Below are positions 16,362 through 24,802 of a stretch of 37,311 nt of DNA, in pieces. The DNA comes from Candidatus Riflebacteria bacterium HGW-Riflebacteria-2 (lineage in GTDB: Bacteria > Muiribacteriota > Ozemobacteria > Ozemobacterales > Ozemobacteraceae). Position numbers and translations under genes: made by a program. The DNA lies in NCBI GenBank assembly GCA_002839435.1, contig PGYA01000046.1:1-37311 (forward strand), given 5' to 3'. How positions within the stretch are numbered: position 1 is the first letter of the stretch; every line of letters starts with the position of its first letter. Below the pieces are notes generated by a model. It saw only the letters and a list, made by a program, of their open reading frames with translations. It did no database searches and was not told where the DNA came from.

Positions 16362-17677
16362 AGTCTTCTCCCAATTCCTTCATAATCGAAACCAAGATCA
16401 CGCATCTTTTTCGGTTCAAACAGGTTCCGGCCATCAATAATAATCGGACTCTTGAGCATACTCTTGACCTTATCGAGATCGGGGCGCCTGAATTCGTTCC
16501 ATTCGGTCACAATAACCAGCGCATCGGCACCTTCAAGTATCTCGTAAGATTTTTTGCCATAGCTGATGCGGTCTGCAAAAATCTTGCGCGCTTCCTTTGC
16601 TGCCTCGGGGTCGTAGGCTTTAACTGTGGCACCTGCTGCCAGCAGATTCTCGATCAGCACAATTGCCGGAGCTTCACGCATATCATCGGTATTCGGCTTG
16701 AATGCCAGTCCCCATACTGCGATGGTTTTGCCCTTGAGATTTTCGCCGAAGCGACGCACAACCTTGCTGAACAGTACCTTTTTCTGTCGATAATTGACCG
16801 CTTCGACCGCTTCGAGAATTTCGAGTTTATAGGAATTCTGGGCACCGGTTCGCACCAGAGCCTGCACGTCTTTGGGGAAACATGAACCGCCATACCCGGC
16901 ACCTGGAAAAATGAAGGGGTAGCCAATGCGCGAGTCTGAGCCAATGCCCTGGCGCACCTGAGAAACGTCTACGCCAAGAATTTCACACAGATTGGCAATA
17001 TCGTTCATAAACGAAATCTTGGTCGCCAACATCGCATTTGCAGCATATTTGGTCATTTCAGCCGAAGCAATATCCATTACCAGCAAAGGCTTGCCGGTTC
17101 TGACAAATGGCGAATAAAGTTCCTTCATCAGCTCGCCAGTGCGCACATCGTCGCAACCAATAACAACGCGATCCGGCTTCATAAAGTCGTCAATGGCGTT
17201 GCCTTCCTTCAAAAATTCCGGATTGCTGACCACATCGAAAGGAATATTTTCGCCACGTTTTGCAAGTTCTTCCTTGATTACTGCCTTAACCTTTTCGCCA
17301 GTTCCCACCGGTACGGTAGATTTATCTATAATGATTCTGTATTCAGTCATACAGCGTCCGATACCACGCGCTACCGCGATTACATGCTGCAGGTCAGCCG
17401 AACCGTCTTCGCCGGGCGGCGTACCGACAGCGATGAACAGCAGCAGGCACTTAGCTACCGCGTCTTCAAGATTCGTCGTAAAAGTCAGGCGTTCCTCTTC
17501 GACGTTGCGCTTTACCAGGCCCTCGAGTCCGGGCTCATATATCGGTATGATACCATTTTTGAGATCCTCGATCTTTTTAACATCGGTATCCACGCAGACT
17601 ACATCGTTGCCTGACTCAGCGAAACAGGTTCCGCTGACAAGACCAACATAACCTGTACCGATCATTGCTATTTTCAT
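16358..17677 (-). CDS. ugd: UDP-glucose 6-dehydrogenase
   Basis: Oxidises UDP-glucose twice to UDP-glucuronate with NAD+. The 439-residue protein starts with the NAD fold [17 protein letters not shown]. Later come [13 protein letters not shown] and the catalytic cysteine in [12 protein letters not shown] near residue 263. [13 protein letters not shown] and the UDP-binding C-terminal domain (EWNEFRRPD) complete it. It is the first gene of the 14.6-kb minus-strand run. A sigma-70-like promoter lies 50-78 bp upstream, and an AAAGGAAG ribosome site precedes the ATG. Confidence 0.95.
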   Translation of the reverse strand: MKIAMIGTGYVGLVSGTCFAESGNDVVCVDTDVKKIEDLKNGIIPIYEPGLEGLVKRNVEEERLTFTTNLEDAVAKCLLLFIAVGTPPGEDGSADLQHVIAVARGIGRCMTEYRIIIDKSTVPVGTGEKVKAVIKEELAKRGENIPFDVVSNPEFLKEGNAIDDFMKPDRVVIGCDDVRTGELMKELYSPFVRTGKPLLVMDIASAEMTKYAANAMLATKISFMNDIANLCEILGVDVSQVRQGIGSDSRIGYPFIFPGAGYGGSCFPKDVQALVRTGAQNSYKLEILEAVEAVNYRQKKVLFSKVVRRFGENLKGKTIAVWGLAFKPNTDDMREAPAIVLIENLLAAGATVKAYDPEAAKEARKIFADRISYGKKSYEILEGADALVIVTEWNEFRRPDLDKVKSMLKSPIIIDGRNLFEPKKMRDLGFDYEGIGRRL

Positions 17678-17727
17678 TTTTATGCTTCCTTTCTCTTTTG
17701 CAGTTGAAATATGATAAATTGAAAGTC

Positions 17728-17755
17728 ATAATACCACCTGAGCTAAAAAATTCAA
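17728..17755 (-). promoter_or_regulatory. Sigma-70-like promoter of the ugd/pse operon
   Basis: Read on the minus strand, TTGAAT (17755-17750) and TATTAT (17733-17728) are separated by 16 bp and lie about 50 bp before the ugd ATG. This is the only strong promoter-like pair I noticed upstream of the long minus-strand gene run. Confidence 0.55.
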
Positions 17756-17779
17756 GCTGTACGAGTTAATCATCGCATC

Positions 17780-18862
17780 ATGATCAGAATATTGGATCGC
17801 TACATTTTCACCCAGTTAATCGGGCCATTTCTTTTCGGCTTTTTTCTGTTCGTCACTATCATCGCCATCGATCCGCTGATGTCGGCCCTGCAAAGCATTG
17901 TCAACGAAAACGTCGGGCTCAGCGTCATGGGTCGCTGGTTTCTCAACCGCCTGCCGCAGGACATGATATTCACCTTTCCCATGTCAGTATTACTCGCGAA
18001 TCTGCTTGTATTCGGGCGCATGTCAAAAGACTCAGAAACAATCGCGCTCAGAGCCGGCGGCACTAATTTTTTCAGAATTCTTTTACCGGTCGTGGTTTTT
18101 GCCCTGATGATAACTATCATCAGCTTCATCTTCAACGAACTCGTCGTGCCTGGCAGCAACGAACGCGCGCGCAACATCAGACGCCAGGAAATCATGCGCC
18201 TGATCGAACCCGAAGCCTCCGAGAATTCCATTATGCGCACAGCAGACGGAGCCTTTGCCTACGCCCGCAAGGTCTACGAAAAACGAGGACAGATGGAAAA
18301 GGTGCTGCTCGAATACTACGACAACAATGGGGTTCTCACGAAAAGAATTTCAGCGGCCACAGCTGACTGGAACGGCGACGCGTGGATTTTCAAGCACGCG
18401 GTCGTTCAGGATTACACGAAAAGCGCGGTGCCGGCTCCCGAAAGCATGACGGAAATTCGCATCGACACAATCGAAGAAACCCCCGAAGATTTTGCCCGAC
18501 AGAGTAAAAAACCTACCGAAATGAGCTACAACGAACTAAAAAACCGCATCGATGCCTATGAACGAGCGCAGTTCATGGACACAACGGAAATGCGCGTTGG
18601 CCTTGCCATGAAAACATCGCTGCCCTTTGCCAGCTTCTTTTTTGCGATAATTGGTGCCAGTTTCGGCCTCACCAACAACCGCAGCGGTGCGTTTATCGGC
18701 TTTGGCGTCTCGATTCTGATCATTTTTATCTATTACGTCCTGATGAGTATCTTTTCCGCACTCGGCAAGTCAGGGCATATTGCACCAATGCTGGCAGCCT
18801 GGGCCCAGAATATTATCTTCGCCCTGGTGGGATTCTACATTGTTAAACGCATCAATGACTGA
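17780..18862 (+). CDS. LptF/LptG family lipopolysaccharide export permease
   Basis: An inner-membrane permease of 360 residues in the YjgP/YjgQ family. LptF and LptG form the membrane part of the LptBFGC transporter that extracts lipopolysaccharide. Three N-terminal membrane helices (residues about 12-33, 53-75, 98-120) and three near the C-terminus (about 275-355) flank a periplasmic beta-jellyroll region, the usual arrangement. The N-terminus LDRYIFTQLIGPFLFG is typical. Only one of the pair is present here, so I cannot say whether it is LptF or LptG. No ribosome site is obvious before the ATG. It overlaps the next gene by eight bases. Confidence 0.9.
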   Translation: MIRILDRYIFTQLIGPFLFGFFLFVTIIAIDPLMSALQSIVNENVGLSVMGRWFLNRLPQDMIFTFPMSVLLANLLVFGRMSKDSETIALRAGGTNFFRILLPVVVFALMITIISFIFNELVVPGSNERARNIRRQEIMRLIEPEASENSIMRTADGAFAYARKVYEKRGQMEKVLLEYYDNNGVLTKRISAATADWNGDAWIFKHAVVQDYTKSAVPAPESMTEIRIDTIEETPEDFARQSKKPTEMSYNELKNRIDAYERAQFMDTTEMRVGLAMKTSLPFASFFFAIIGASFGLTNNRSGAFIGFGVSILIIFIYYVLMSIFSALGKSGHIAPMLAAWAQNIIFALVGFYIVKRIND

Positions 18863-20336
18863 GCATAAAATAGTCATAAGCACAGCCGCCATACTGATGC
18901 TCTTTGTTTTCTTTGCGGTTACCTGCCATGCCGAAGTATTCCGGCCATTGCAGATTCTACTGCCCGGCAACCTCGGCGGGAATCTGGCCAGCATCGACCG
19001 TGACCTCAAGATAGAGCCCGATATATGCTGGCGGATCACTGAACAGCTCACTTCATTCAGAAAACTCAAGGATAAGGACTCGCTGGTAATTGCCCCCGGC
19101 AACGACTCTAGTATTTATTCACCCTTTAACTACCTGTTTCGCGGTGAGATCGAACGCGAACTCATCGCGCATTGCAATCCTGATGCCCGCGGCCTGAGCC
19201 CTGGCGATCTCGAAATGTTTGCCGATTCCGGCTTAAGCCGAGAAATCAGACAACATGTATGGACAAACCACGAGACCTTCGTCGGCCAGACCATTTTCAC
19301 ACCGTTCACCCGCCACCAGACAGGCAGCCAGCGCATCTGGTATTTCAACTTTATCAGCCCCGAATACTGCCGGAACCTGCCGTTGAACAACTGGGGCAAT
19401 CTCGCCGGCGAAAGCCCGAAAAGAAGCATTAACCGTCTGGCGCTCGACTTCACTGATAGCGACATATCCATTTCCACAGTCTACCTTGGCCGCCATGAAA
19501 TCGAGCAGCTGGCAGCGGTCATGCAAACCATACCGGGCTGGCATCTGATTATACAGGTCGCCACGGCCAATACGCCGGCGCTGTTTTCGACAAGCTTGCC
19601 ACAGCAAAAGGATAACCTGTGGTTTTTGTCAATTGCAGATGGACACAGGTATCTACCCCAGATCAATATTTTCAGACGCAACAACGGCTGGCCAAGACTA
19701 ACCTTGCGCCGACTTGCCTTCAGCAAAATTGGCAATCACAGCGCAGATGAACTGTTCAGACAGGCAAAACCAAGACTCAAAGACGCGACAGTCACACCTC
19801 TACGAGTTATAAGGCCATCGTTTCAGGCCTCAACCTCTGCCTTTCGTTTTGCCGGCAGACAACATGCCAGACTGATAAAACAGGCATGCAACAGTGACGT
19901 CGCTTTTCTAAGAGTGCCACCTGCACAATATTTTGTTGACAATGTCATATGTACCGGACATATTCTCTCTACCATGGATAATGACCGTATACATAGCTTC
20001 AGATTATCAGGAAAGGAATTGTTCGAGCTTGCATCCGTGCTGGTAAAAAACTCCGGCACAGAACCGACAGTAATCGATGGTTGTGAAATAACCTGGTTTG
20101 CCGGCCGCATCAGTTCGCTCAAGATCGCCGGGCAGCCATGCAGAGCAGACAAACATTATCTGGTCAGCACGACCGAGCTGACTCTAAGCGACCCGGCCCT
20201 GCACAAGCTTGCTTTTTTTGACAAATTGCGAGGATACGAGGGTATGACCCTCTGGAAATCATGGGTGGAAAAGCTGAAATCATTTCAGGCAACTGATGAA
20301 CAGCTGATAGATCAGACAAACTCTGGCGGAAAATAA
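18855..20336 (+). CDS. Secreted 5'-nucleotidase/UshA-like protein, apparently inactive
   Basis: The 493-residue protein starts with a Sec signal peptide ending VTCHA near residue 26. The next strand, RPLQILLPGNLGGNL, sits where metallophosphatases have a metal-binding TNDxHG-type motif, but the Asp and His are missing. No clear GNHE motif follows. Near residues 375-460 the sequence resembles the 5'-nucleotidase C-terminal domain (RIHSFRLSGKELFELASVL; ADKHYLVSTTEL). This looks like a degenerate relative that has lost phosphatase activity. The ATG overlaps the end of the permease gene and the next gene starts directly after its stop, so the three are an operon. Upstream in-frame ATG codons inside the permease gene were rejected because the signal peptide begins here. 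Family call is tentative. Confidence 0.7.
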   Translation: MTEHKIVISTAAILMLFVFFAVTCHAEVFRPLQILLPGNLGGNLASIDRDLKIEPDICWRITEQLTSFRKLKDKDSLVIAPGNDSSIYSPFNYLFRGEIERELIAHCNPDARGLSPGDLEMFADSGLSREIRQHVWTNHETFVGQTIFTPFTRHQTGSQRIWYFNFISPEYCRNLPLNNWGNLAGESPKRSINRLALDFTDSDISISTVYLGRHEIEQLAAVMQTIPGWHLIIQVATANTPALFSTSLPQQKDNLWFLSIADGHRYLPQINIFRRNNGWPRLTLRRLAFSKIGNHSADELFRQAKPRLKDATVTPLRVIRPSFQASTSAFRFAGRQHARLIKQACNSDVAFLRVPPAQYFVDNVICTGHILSTMDNDRIHSFRLSGKELFELASVLVKNSGTEPTVIDGCEITWFAGRISSLKIAGQPCRADKHYLVSTTELTLSDPALHKLAFFDKLRGYEGMTLWKSWVEKLKSFQATDEQLIDQTNSGGK

Positions 20337-21128
20337 ATGAATATAAAATCGAAACTTCATCTGAGAAGATTGGCAATGTTTATAGCGATGCTTGTGCTCT
20401 TTGTCGGCAGTAGCGCACGGGCTGAAACAAAGGATTATCAGCCCGACCCTGCCATAACCGCCAGGATTGCCGAAAATCCGGGAATAATCCACGAAAAGCT
20501 CATTTCATCAATGAACAAGTTGCTCGATAATCCGGCGACCTTAACCATAGAAATAACACCCTATAACGAACCTGGCGACAAGGACTGCATAGAAGGCCGG
20601 TTTAAAAAGGTCGTAGTTAAAACATCGCGCGGGCAGGTCGAAAAACTCTATCTGCACCAGGCTGATATCGAGTTCGAAGAAGTGCAGCTCGACACAAAAA
20701 AGCTGCTTGAAGAAGACAAAATCGACCCGGTGTCGATGAAAAACATCAACATGGATGTAATCATTAGAGAGACCGACATGAACAGCTTTCTCGACGCCAA
20801 AAGCAAATCGATAAAGGTCAGTAACCCAAGAATAAAACTTCTACCCGATGTCATGGAACTTTCGGGAATCACCAAATACGGCATGGTGAGAGTAGACTTC
20901 TGGGCAACCGGAAAGCTCTCGGTAAAAGACGGCAAAGAAATACACTTTTATGCCAGTCGTATGAAAGTAAACCGTATGACCATGCCAAGGTCATTCGTTG
21001 GCATGATCGTCAAGAAGATAAATCCGGTGCTCAACCTCGATAAGTTTCCGTTCAAACTCAATCTTAAAGAGATCAAGATAACCCGCGGTGAAATGAATTT
21101 TACAAGTTACCGCAAAGGTTCTCGATAA
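20337..21128 (+). CDS. DUF2993/LmeA-like periplasmic lipid-binding protein
   Basis: 263 residues with a signal peptide cleaved after SSARA (near residue 28). The rest is beta-strand rich, with the pattern of the DUF2993 (LmeA) family: a helix, GRFKKVVVKTSRGQVEKLYLHQADIEFEEVQ, then IIRETDMNSFL followed by further strands. LmeA-like proteins bind phospholipids in the periplasm; that this one does is an inference. The ATG follows the TAA of the nucleotidase-like gene without a spacer. Position behind an Lpt permease gene suggests an envelope role. Confidence 0.7.
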   Translation: MNIKSKLHLRRLAMFIAMLVLFVGSSARAETKDYQPDPAITARIAENPGIIHEKLISSMNKLLDNPATLTIEITPYNEPGDKDCIEGRFKKVVVKTSRGQVEKLYLHQADIEFEEVQLDTKKLLEEDKIDPVSMKNINMDVIIRETDMNSFLDAKSKSIKVSNPRIKLLPDVMELSGITKYGMVRVDFWATGKLSVKDGKEIHFYASRMKVNRMTMPRSFVGMIVKKINPVLNLDKFPFKLNLKEIKITRGEMNFTSYRKGSR

Positions 21129-21144
21129 CACAAAGAAATACCTT

Positions 21145-21174
21145 TTGCATTCAGGCTTCCTGCCAAGTTACAAT
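21145..21174 (+). promoter_or_regulatory. Possible sigma-70-like promoter of the cysteine-rich gene
   Basis: TTGCAT (21145-21150) and TACAAT (21169-21174) are separated by 18 bp, in the gap between the DUF2993-like gene and the cysteine-rich gene. The -35 element is weak. Confidence 0.4.
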
Positions 21175-21202
21175 ACAGCAGACTCAATTCACAGGAGGAA
21201 GT

Positions 21203-21967
21203 ATGAAAAAACTACTGGTTATTCTTCTTGGACTCTGTTTTGCTGTTCCTGCTTTTGCAGAAGGTGTGCGAGCCATCGACAACGATGCATGGCTAGACCA
21301 CCTCGGTCAGATGCAGATAATCAGACAGCAGATTCTAAGCCTGGTTACCAAAGAAAATGCAACCGCAGATGACAAAGCAGTTCTCGAATCTCTTAAGGCT
21401 GACTTTGTAGCCCAGAAAGCTGCATGGGACAATTACCTGGTAAACGTATCTCAGAACCAGAATACTGCACAGTCTGAAGTGAAAACGCTGGAAAAGCCGG
21501 GCAAAGCCTGCGGCGATAAATGCCAAGAAGGCGATTGTAGTGGCAAAGAAAAGCACAAAAGAAACTGGAAAAGATCCTGCAAAAGTGCAAAAAAAGGCTG
21601 TGCCGACAAATGTGGCGATAGCAAAACCATGAAAATGAAATGCACAACGGGCAGCAATAAACCCTGCAGCAAGGGCAAAGATTGTTGCCAGGTTACCGGC
21701 AAGAAATGCACTGACCCCAACTGTGGTAGCTACAAAAAGCCCGCCCGATCCGGCAAAAAATGCTGGAGCCAGCATGTTTGCGGCGAACAGTGTAAAAACG
21801 GCTGCAAATTTACCAAAACAGACTGCTGTGGCAGCGCCATGTGCAAAGAAGTCGGTCACTGCATCAGAAACAGCAAAAAAGCTGATGACTGCTGCGGCGG
21901 CACAAAGTGCGGCAACAAATCTGGTAAATGCTGCAAAACCACCGGCAAAAAAGGCTGCAACGGCTAA
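21203..21967 (+). CDS. Secreted cysteine- and lysine-rich protein of unknown function
   Basis: A 254-residue protein with a clear signal peptide (MKKLLVILLGLCFAVPAFA, cleavage near residue 19). Residues 20-100 are an ordinary helical, Gln/Ala-rich segment without cysteine. Residues 103-252 hold 26 cysteines, about one in six, many as CC pairs (161-162, 208-209, 230-231, 243-244) or CX3C, embedded in lysine and glycine. There are few histidines and no recognised domain. The composition recalls metallothioneins or disulfide-knotted secreted proteins, but no family matches that I know. A strong AGGAGG ribosome site, its own possible promoter and a strong terminator make it an independent, probably well expressed gene. 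Metal binding or a cross-linked envelope or matrix role are both possible. Confidence 0.85.
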   Translation: MKKLLVILLGLCFAVPAFAEGVRAIDNDAWLDHLGQMQIIRQQILSLVTKENATADDKAVLESLKADFVAQKAAWDNYLVNVSQNQNTAQSEVKTLEKPGKACGDKCQEGDCSGKEKHKRNWKRSCKSAKKGCADKCGDSKTMKMKCTTGSNKPCSKGKDCCQVTGKKCTDPNCGSYKKPARSGKKCWSQHVCGEQCKNGCKFTKTDCCGSAMCKEVGHCIRNSKKADDCCGGTKCGNKSGKCCKTTGKKGCNG

Positions 21968-21990
21968 TTAGCTGCAGTTCCGATTGTTCA

Positions 21991-22020
21991 AAAGGTCTCA
22001 CCCCAGGTGAGACCTTTTTT
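21991..22020 (+). terminator. Rho-independent terminator, probably bidirectional
   Basis: A perfect 12-bp stem (AAAGGTCTCACC at 21991-22002 with GGTGAGACCTTT at 22006-22017) has a 3-base loop and ends in a run of six T on the plus strand. It closes the cysteine-rich gene. In the other direction it lies just after the carbinolamine dehydratase stop and ends in four T, so it may serve both genes. Confidence 0.9.
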
Positions 22021-22030
22021 ATTGCCTGGA

Positions 22031-22357
22031 TTAACCTGGAAGTTTATCGACCAGGCCGGCCATGACAAAATCATTGGCGTGCAGACCATTGATTTTTGAA
22101 GTCTTGAAGCGAACCTGGCAGAAACCCCAGCCTACGGTCAGAACGGGATGATGCCCCATCTCTTCAGCCAAATGGCCTACTTTCTCGGCAAATTCCATTG
22201 CCTGTACAAAATTTTTGAAAGTGTATTTTCTGGCAATAGCGCAGGCATCATCTAAAAGCTCCCAGCCCGGCAGATCAGCGAGATACTCTTCGCATTTTTC
22301 CTTCTCAAGCGGCGGCAGAGAAGAACTGCAGGGCACACACTTTGTCGGCTTGTCCAT
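22031..22357 (-). CDS. phhB: Pterin-4a-carbinolamine dehydratase
   Basis: Dehydrates 4a-hydroxytetrahydropterin in recycling of pterin cofactors. The 108-residue protein has the family core: GWELLDDACAIARKYTFKNFVQAMEFAEKVGHLAEEMGHHPVL, with the conserved GHHP. Four extra cysteines appear (two in KCVPCSSS near the start). I chose the ATG at 22357 because AGGAG lies five bases upstream; the frame is open further to 22408 inside the upstream gene. It starts 14 bp after the radical SAM gene. No aromatic amino-acid hydroxylase is visible, so the role may be in molybdopterin or folate-type metabolism. Confidence 0.92.
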   Translation of the reverse strand: MDKPTKCVPCSSSLPPLEKEKCEEYLADLPGWELLDDACAIARKYTFKNFVQAMEFAEKVGHLAEEMGHHPVLTVGWGFCQVRFKTSKINGLHANDFVMAGLVDKLPG

Positions 22358-22371
22358 AAAAACTCCTGCTG

Positions 22372-24033
22372 TCATAAAGGATGATACCAGTCGCGGCAAT
22401 CGACACATGGCAGGTCATCGTTAAACTGCATCTGTAGATGTTGTTTGCGAAAATTCTGGGCTGACTGAGAGCGCCAGATATCTTTCAGTGAATGGTTTTT
22501 GAGGCTGCCCAAAGCATGCTGTCCTTCATAGTCAAATGGGCAGATGGTGACGCTGCCATCTGCGAGGACTGTTGCCGACAGCAGGGCATGCCGACACGGA
22601 CGCCGTTTGACCGGTGTAAAATCTACGTTTGAAGTGCGTGAACCGGAGCGGCCATACTCAGCCTCACCAAGAATCTGGAACCATTGAACCGGATCCGGCG
22701 GCAGATCAAAAGGCCAGCGAAAGAAGTTTTCGCGAAAAACCGGGCTCGTCACCTGCTTCCAGTAACGCAGAAAAGCCTGCTGATGATGCTCTGTCAGTCG
22801 ATGTCGCAGCAGTGAAACACCAATTTCAGGGAACCGGTCGGGCATCGCCTTTTTACGCTCACGTGCAAATACGAGAAATTTTTCGATATTTTCCCAGTTG
22901 CAGCCTGGCCTGACCTTGTCAAAACCTTCTCTGGCCAGAGCATCTGTACTGATTCGCAGGTGATCGATTGTGCTCCACGGAAAATCAATGTCTTCTGGCA
23001 GTATCTGTAGCGAAGTATGTAATGAAACCTGGTATTTGTCGAGCTGGCGTAATATATCAGCAAGACCTGAATGGCGCAGTGGCTCGCCCATACCCGAAAG
23101 TATCCAGCCCACATCGTCACCGGCAGAGAATTCTGCCGCCAGTCGGCCAAAGATGTCGACCGAAAGCTGCGTGCACTCTCGCTGCATACTGCTGTGCGGA
23201 CAGTTAAAGCAGCTGCCAGAACAGTCATTGGTTGGTTCTAGCTCAATTGTCAGCGGGCCATGATCGCAATAAACGTTCTCCCAGCCAGAATTGGCCAGCC
23301 ATTTCTCATAAGAAAAACTGCTTGTAGCAAAATCACTATTGGCAGTCCTGGCATAAACAATCTGCATTCTTTCAGAGTTGAACCTGAGATCGACGGCAAG
23401 TCTCGATCTTATGCGCGGGCAATGCCATGACCCAAGCTTGAAAGGATACAGCGGCTTTCGCAACGCCCAGGCCAGACCGCCACGTGCCCACATGAGATCT
23501 TCATGACTGCGCTGCAAACCGATCAGCAGTTCATTGCTGAAAACAGCCCAGCCGCCACCCGGAACCCGCTCCTCGGCAAAACAGGCATCAAAAGACTCTC
23601 TCCGGTAAAGTTCGAGACTGCCGTAAACCTCGCCGGCTTCGACCAGCAGATTGGCAAGTGGTATCACAACCAGAGTTTTCCACCCCGTCTGTTCCTGGGT
23701 AAGAGAAATTGCGGCACCGACCAGCGTATCGTTGCCACTGTCATCTTCGAGTCCCCAGCGCTGTTGTTGCAGCGAAACCGGCTTTTCAAGCACTTTTACG
23801 GACGAAAACAAAACTGGTTCGATTCCAAGCGCTTTCGCCTGTTCGACAAGCGGCGTATACTCTTCACGATCAGGCAATGCCAGAGCAAAACCCGAAATAA
23901 TACCGCGATCACGAAAACGATTATGCAGAATCTGCAAAGCCGTCATACCTTCATTTACCGGCCTGGCAAGATCGATGTTGCGACGGTACAGGTTCTTGAG
24001 ACCGTCAACGTAAAAAACAATACCCGTACTTAT
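22372..24033 (-). CDS. Radical SAM/SPASM protein, spiro-SPASM-like; start uncertain
   Basis: The C-terminal half has the radical SAM cluster motif C-x3-C-x2-C in TNDCSGSCFNCPHSS, GMGEP, and a C-terminal SPASM-like cysteine set (RPCRHALLS, TICPFD, PCVDC). The N-terminal 250 residues look like a nucleotidyltransferase or glycosyltransferase-A fold (IVFYVDGLKNLYRR; GIISGFALALPD). This order resembles the spiro-SPASM proteins known from spirochaetes, function unknown. The frame is open upstream to 24261, through a terminator and into another gene. No ATG, GTG or TTG with a ribosome site precedes the conserved N-terminal strand. I set the start at an ATA (24033) six bases after GGGAG. Alternatives are TTG 24102 and ATG 23946; the latter removes the first 29 residues. 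Confidence 0.75.
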   Translation of the reverse strand: MSTGIVFYVDGLKNLYRRNIDLARPVNEGMTALQILHNRFRDRGIISGFALALPDREEYTPLVEQAKALGIEPVLFSSVKVLEKPVSLQQQRWGLEDDSGNDTLVGAAISLTQEQTGWKTLVVIPLANLLVEAGEVYGSLELYRRESFDACFAEERVPGGGWAVFSNELLIGLQRSHEDLMWARGGLAWALRKPLYPFKLGSWHCPRIRSRLAVDLRFNSERMQIVYARTANSDFATSSFSYEKWLANSGWENVYCDHGPLTIELEPTNDCSGSCFNCPHSSMQRECTQLSVDIFGRLAAEFSAGDDVGWILSGMGEPLRHSGLADILRQLDKYQVSLHTSLQILPEDIDFPWSTIDHLRISTDALAREGFDKVRPGCNWENIEKFLVFARERKKAMPDRFPEIGVSLLRHRLTEHHQQAFLRYWKQVTSPVFRENFFRWPFDLPPDPVQWFQILGEAEYGRSGSRTSNVDFTPVKRRPCRHALLSATVLADGSVTICPFDYEGQHALGSLKNHSLKDIWRSQSAQNFRKQHLQMQFNDDLPCVDCRDWYHPL

Positions 24034-24114
24034 GACTGACTCCCGAATGGTGTGTGATAAAGGTAGACTACTATAACAAAAATCTCCGCAGCAAGGAAAC
24101 AAAACTAAAATAAC

Positions 24115-24140
24115 GAAGCGACCCTGTCCAGGGTCGCTTC
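24115..24140 (-). terminator. Terminator of the filament gene cluster
   Basis: A perfect 12-bp inverted repeat (GAAGCGACCCTG, 24115-24126, and CAGGGTCGCTTC, 24129-24140) is followed on the minus strand by a T-rich stretch (GTTATTTTAGTTTTG). It begins 30 bp after the stop of the YjfB-like gene. Confidence 0.88.
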
Positions 24141-24169
24141 GCCGCTCAAACCTCAATAACAGAAGCTGA

Positions 24170-24355
24170 TCAGGCGTAAAGGTCAACCATATTGCCGAGC
24201 CCGGTGGCCTCGGCCTCAGAAACCTGAGCGGAATTGGCCAGTTTAACGATCTTTTCGGCAAGATCTATATTGGCCTGCATGCTCTCTTCGAGGACTTTCA
24301 TCAATTCAGCAGTACCAGTTCCACTTACTCCACTGATTCCAGACAAATCGATCAC
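24170..24355 (-). CDS. Small YjfB-like putative motility protein
   Basis: A 61-residue protein: a short Gly/Ser-rich start, then one amphipathic helix (AELMKVLEESMQANIDLAEKIVKLANSA) and a short tail. Size, helix pattern and position match the small 'putative motility protein' (YjfB) family found beside late flagellar genes. The match is by pattern, not by a firm signature. The start codon is GTG with AAAGG a few bases upstream. It lies 12 bp after fliS and is the last gene before the terminator. Confidence 0.65.
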   Translation of the reverse strand: MIDLSGISGVSGTGTAELMKVLEESMQANIDLAEKIVKLANSAQVSEAEATGLGNMVDLYA

Positions 24356-24367
24356 CTGCCTTTCTGC

Positions 24368-24802
24368 TTAAACAGCGACATTGAGCCTTGGACGAGGCGG
24401 ATTATTTGCCTGGGCCGCAGTTTGATGCCTCTGCATCGCCAGCTCCCAGGTATTGCGAAGGTTCTGCACCAAAGGCTTTATCTCGAGCATGGGTGCAGGA
24501 TCTTTTTTAACGTTGGCATCACCAAGTTTTTCAAGAAAGAACACATACAGCCGTTCGAGATTTACCGCTATTTCACCGCCTTTTTCTTTGTCTAGCGCGG
24601 TCATCAGTTCGGCGAAAATAGCCTGTATACGTAGCAGAAGATTGCTGATCTGCTCAAGATTCTCTTCTTCAAATGCGATTTCGGCCTGACACATGAACTT
24701 AATTGCACCATCATAGAGCATAAGAATCAGAGCTTCGGGCGAGGCCGTTTCAACCTGGGTTTTCTTGTAGGCAGAATTTTTGCTGTACGGGTTGGTGTTC
24801 AT
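24368..24802 (-). CDS. fliS: Flagellin export chaperone FliS
   Basis: FliS binds the C-terminal helices of flagellin in the cytoplasm and prevents premature polymerisation. The 144-residue protein has the family N-terminus (NPYSKNSAYKKTQVETASPEALILMLYDGAIKFM) and the four-helix pattern; the alanine/proline-rich last 20 residues are extra. The start overlaps the stop of the second maf gene by four bases (ATGA), and AAGGGAG lies about ten bases upstream. Confidence 0.95.
   Translation of the reverse strand: MNTNPYSKNSAYKKTQVETASPEALILMLYDGAIKFMCQAEIAFEEENLEQISNLLLRIQAIFAELMTALDKEKGGEIAVNLERLYVFFLEKLGDANVKKDPAPMLEIKPLVQNLRNTWELAMQRHQTAAQANNPPRPRLNVAV

Noticed and set aside
18780..18854. Longer N-terminus of the nucleotidase-like protein
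   Set aside because: It lies inside the permease gene and would bury the signal peptide that begins at 18855.
21723..21971. Alanine-rich ORF overlapping the cysteine-rich gene in another frame
   Set aside because: No ribosome site; its composition is the frame-shifted shadow of the Cys/Lys codons.
24034..24261. Longer N-terminus of the radical SAM protein from ATG 24261
   Set aside because: It would read through a strong terminator and into the YjfB-like gene, and the added residues have no family character.
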